NCBI GenBank assembly: GCA_023142975.1
Contig: JAGLIN010000115.1
Coordinates: 1 to 7,426, forward strand
Reading direction: 5' to 3'
DNA: 7,426 nt
From: Candidatus Parcubacteria bacterium
Lineage (GTDB): Bacteria; Patescibacteriota; Minisyncoccia; JAHIHE01; JAGLIN01
The notes under the pieces are model-generated. The model did not search any database, had not been told where the DNA came from, and saw only the letters and a list, made by a program, of their open reading frames with translations. Below, in pieces: positions 5,793 through 7,426 of the stretch. How positions within the stretch are numbered: position 1 is the stretch's first letter; every line of letters starts with the position of its first letter. A program made the position numbers and the translations under genes.

Positions 5793-7426
5793 ATGATCAA
5801 CGAATACATCATCAATCAACTCTTCAAAAAAATCCCCGTTAAAAATCAGAATGAGTATTTTTTGAAATTGAAAAGAAAAGCTTCAAAAAAGTTCGGTTTG
5901 CAAAACCCAACAAATATTGAGATTTTGGAAGTTTATCGGGAAATGGTGAAGAATAAAAAAATAAAGCCGAATGAAAATATTGAAAATCTTTTGATAACTA
6001 AAAATATCAGGACATTGTCCGGCGTGGCAGTTATTGCCGTTTTAACAAAACCATACGCTTGTCCCGGAACTTGTGTCTATTGCCCGACGGAAAAAGATAT
6101 GCCGAAGAGTTATTTATCAAATGAACCGGCAGTAATGCGAGCGATTTTAACGGACTTTCATCCTTATAAACAAGTGGCGGCAAGAATAAAATCGCTTGAA
6201 GCGACTGGACATAAAACAGACAAGATTGAATTGATCATTATGGGCGGAACTTTTTCATATTTTCCAAAACAATATCAAACATGGTTTGTGAAGGAATGTT
6301 TTCGGGCATGTAATGAAATCGACCGACGAAATTCCCCCCGCCCCCTTTTACAAAGGGGGAGCACGACTCCCCCTTTCGCAAAGGGGGCGGGGGAGATTTC
6401 GTCGCAGTACGCCAATCATACCCTACTACAACTCCAAAAAGCAAACGAAAAATCAAAGCACAGAATTATCGGCTTAACTCTTGAAACGCGGCCAGATTAT
6501 ATTGACACGAAAGAAATTATTAACATGAGAAAATTGGGCGCGACGCGAGTTGAGCTTGGCGTTCAAAGTATTTATGACGACATTTTAAAATTAAGCAAAC
6601 GCGGACATTCTGTTGCCACGACAATTGAAGCGACAAAATTATTGAAAGAAGCCGGATTTAAAATAAATTATCATCTGATGCCAAATCTTCCAGGATCAAA
6701 TTATAAAAAAGATTTGGAGATGTTTAAAGAATTATTTTCCAATCCAGATTTTCAACCCGATATGCTGAAAATTTACCCGTGCGTTGTGGTTAAAGACTCA
6801 TCTATTTATAAGTGGTGGAAAAATGGCAAATATAAACCATATTCTGACAAAAAACTGTTAGAATTATTAACGGAAATAAAAAAAATAATCCCTTATTATG
6901 TCAGAATTGCGCGACTCATTCGCGATATTCCTACTACAAGTATCGTTGCTGGAAATAAAGTTTCTAATTTAAGACAGGTTTTAAAGAAAAAATCAGAAGA
7001 AGAGGGCTGGCGGTGTAAATGCATCCGATGTCGGGAGATAAGAAATAAATTTGCGGCATCTAAAAATTTAAAATTATTCCGCCAAGATTATAACGCTTCT
7101 GATGGCAGAGAAATATTTTTGAGCTTTGAAGATTCAAAAAGAAAAAATCTTTATTCGCTTTTGAGATTAAGAATAAATTATGGAGTTCACTCTTCAGAGT
7201 GTATTCTTCGACAAGCTCAGGATAACACTTACAGGTTAAAACCTGAGCTCCAAGCCATCATCCGTGAAGTCCACACTTACGGAAAAATGCTTCCCATAAA
7301 ATCTAAAGATAAAAAATCTCCCCAGCATATTGGACTTGGAAAAAAATTAATTTTAGAAGCGGAAAAAATTACACAAGAAGAATTTAATCTAAAAAAAATC
7401 GCCGTCATTAGCGGGATTGGGGTTAG
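5793..7426 (+). CDS. elp3: Elp3-like tRNA uridine-34 acetyltransferase/radical SAM enzyme (3' end outside window)
   Basis: Open to the right edge, 544 codons plus two bases. Elp3 starts the cm5U-type modification of wobble uridine 34 in tRNA, using S-adenosylmethionine and acetyl-CoA. Radical SAM cluster motif CPGTCVYC gives C90, C94 and C97 (CxxxCxxC). Family motifs follow: MGGTFSYFP (150-158), LTLETRPDY (228-236), VELGVQSIYDD (253-263), KRGH (269-272) and MPNLPGS (296-302). Clustered cysteines C408, C410 and C413 (RCKCIRCRE) match the Elp3 zinc site. The C-terminal GNAT domain shows FLSFED, REVHTYG, the acetyl-CoA loop QHIGLG (511-516) and ISGIGV at the edge, so only about 15-25 residues should be missing. 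Two in-frame repeat insertions (residues 178-204 and about 466-486) are absent from typical Elp3. The start was placed at 5793 because the in-frame ATG at 5781 lies within a dispersed repeat; 5781 remains possible (four more residues). Bacteria with Elp3 but no other Elongator subunits are known, consistent with the lack of partners here. Confidence 0.93.
   Translation, partial: MINEYIINQLFKKIPVKNQNEYFLKLKRKASKKFGLQNPTNIEILEVYREMVKNKKIKPNENIENLLITKNIRTLSGVAVIAVLTKPYACPGTCVYCPTEKDMPKSYLSNEPAVMRAILTDFHPYKQVAARIKSLEATGHKTDKIELIIMGGTFSYFPKQYQTWFVKECFRACNEIDRRNSPRPLLQRGSTTPPFAKGAGEISSQYANHTLLQLQKANEKSKHRIIGLTLETRPDYIDTKEIINMRKLGATRVELGVQSIYDDILKLSKRGHSVATTIEATKLLKEAGFKINYHLMPNLPGSNYKKDLEMFKELFSNPDFQPDMLKIYPCVVVKDSSIYKWWKNGKYKPYSDKKLLELLTEIKKIIPYYVRIARLIRDIPTTSIVAGNKVSNLRQVLKKKSEEEGWRCKCIRCREIRNKFAASKNLKLFRQDYNASDGREIFLSFEDSKRKNLYSLLRLRINYGVHSSECILRQAQDNTYRLKPELQAIIREVHTYGKMLPIKSKDKKSPQHIGLGKKLILEAEKITQEEFNLKKIAVISGIGV
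6324..6404 (+). repeat. 81-bp nested palindromic element inserted in frame in elp3
   Basis: Two 37-nt arms (6324-6360 and 6368-6404) are inverted repeats matching at 32 of 37 positions around a 7-nt spacer. Each arm also has its own perfect hairpin: CCCCCTTT/AAAGGGGG around TAC (6341-6359) and around CGC (6369-6387). The element is strongly GC-rich in an AT-rich gene. It is exactly 27 codons long and free of stops in the elp3 frame, adding residues 178-204 (including NSPRPLLQRG and TTPPFAKG). It falls between the FRACNEID segment and LLQLQKANEKSKHRIIG, where other Elp3 proteins have a short variable linker. Confidence 0.88.
7188..7250 (+). repeat. 63-bp cluster of small palindromes in the elp3 GNAT region
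   Basis: Three units lie back to back: CACTC-TTCA-GAGTG (7188-7201), a REP-like repeat (7201-7227), and CAGGTT-AA-AACCTG (7232-7245) followed by the palindrome GAGCTC. The cluster spans 21 codons without a stop and encodes residues around the ILRQAQDN peptide (471-478). It lies between LLRLR and IIREVHTYG, a position where Elp3 homologues vary in length, so how much is inserted rather than native linker is uncertain. Confidence 0.55.
7201..7227 (+). repeat. REP-like repeat copy within elp3 (ILRQAQD-encoding type)
   Basis: ATTCTTCGACAAGCTCAGGAT (7203-7223) followed by AACA is a diverged copy of the common CCTTCGACAAGCTCAGG repeat, and matches the repeat at 5760-5786 at 19 of 27 positions in the same orientation. 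Read in the elp3 frame it encodes ILRQAQDN, a peptide typical of translated copies of this repeat. Confidence 0.7.

Noticed and set aside
6324..6404. Rho-independent terminator or CRISPR unit
   Set aside because: The stems are strong but no U-run follows and the elp3 frame continues for over 1000 bases; there are no regularly spaced direct repeats.
6301..6420. Frameshift or pseudogene in elp3 at the repeat insertion
   Set aside because: The frame stays open through the 81-bp element and the family motifs on both sides are in the same frame.
6238..6456. Minus-strand 72-codon frame with a Pro/Gly-rich middle
   Set aside because: It is antisense to elp3, and its unusual composition is simply the reverse reading of the 81-bp palindrome.

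Overview
The window looks like an AT-rich genome of a candidate phyla radiation bacterium (Patescibacteria, Parcubacteria-like). This is inferred from gene content: a membrane-tethered ClpC-like ATPase, a giant cysteine-repeat surface protein, an Elp3 homologue, very few Shine-Dalgarno sequences, and dispersed palindromic repeats that run through coding sequence. No rRNA, tRNA or CRISPR array was seen, so the lineage is not proven.

Layout. Positions 1-5490 hold three genes on the minus strand, read from right to left: a 120-residue membrane protein (5128-5490), a 985-residue membrane-anchored cysteine-repeat protein (2123-5080) and a ClpC-like AAA+ protein (1-2099, whose C-terminus lies beyond the left edge). 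Gaps are only 47 and 23 bp, and the single good promoter signal is an extended -10 box at 5522-5530, so they probably form one operon. Positions 5491-5792 are a divergent intergenic region carrying an inverted pair of 27-bp palindromic repeats. From 5793 to the right edge, on the plus strand, lies an almost complete elp3-like gene (tRNA wobble-uridine modification), open at its 3' end.

The most interesting part is the minus-strand operon. The ClpC-like protein starts with a double CxxC zinc-ribbon-like motif and membrane segments, before a Clp N-domain. Its first ATPase domain keeps Walker A but has lost the Walker B acidic residues, the pore-loop tyrosine and both arginine fingers, whereas what is visible of the second ATPase domain looks normal. 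The gene before it encodes an exported array of 28 cysteine-closed loops, interrupted by one non-cysteine domain. A membrane protein, an extracellular disulfide-rich repeat protein and a membrane-bound unfoldase in one transcript suggest an envelope protein-handling or surface-display module. That link is inference from gene order and topology.

The second theme is palindromic repeats inside a housekeeping gene. The elp3-like reading frame is interrupted, in frame, by an 81-bp nested palindrome (exactly 27 codons) and by a 63-bp cluster of small palindromes (exactly 21 codons). A relative of the latter's central repeat sits just before the elp3 start and may supply its only ribosome-binding sequence.
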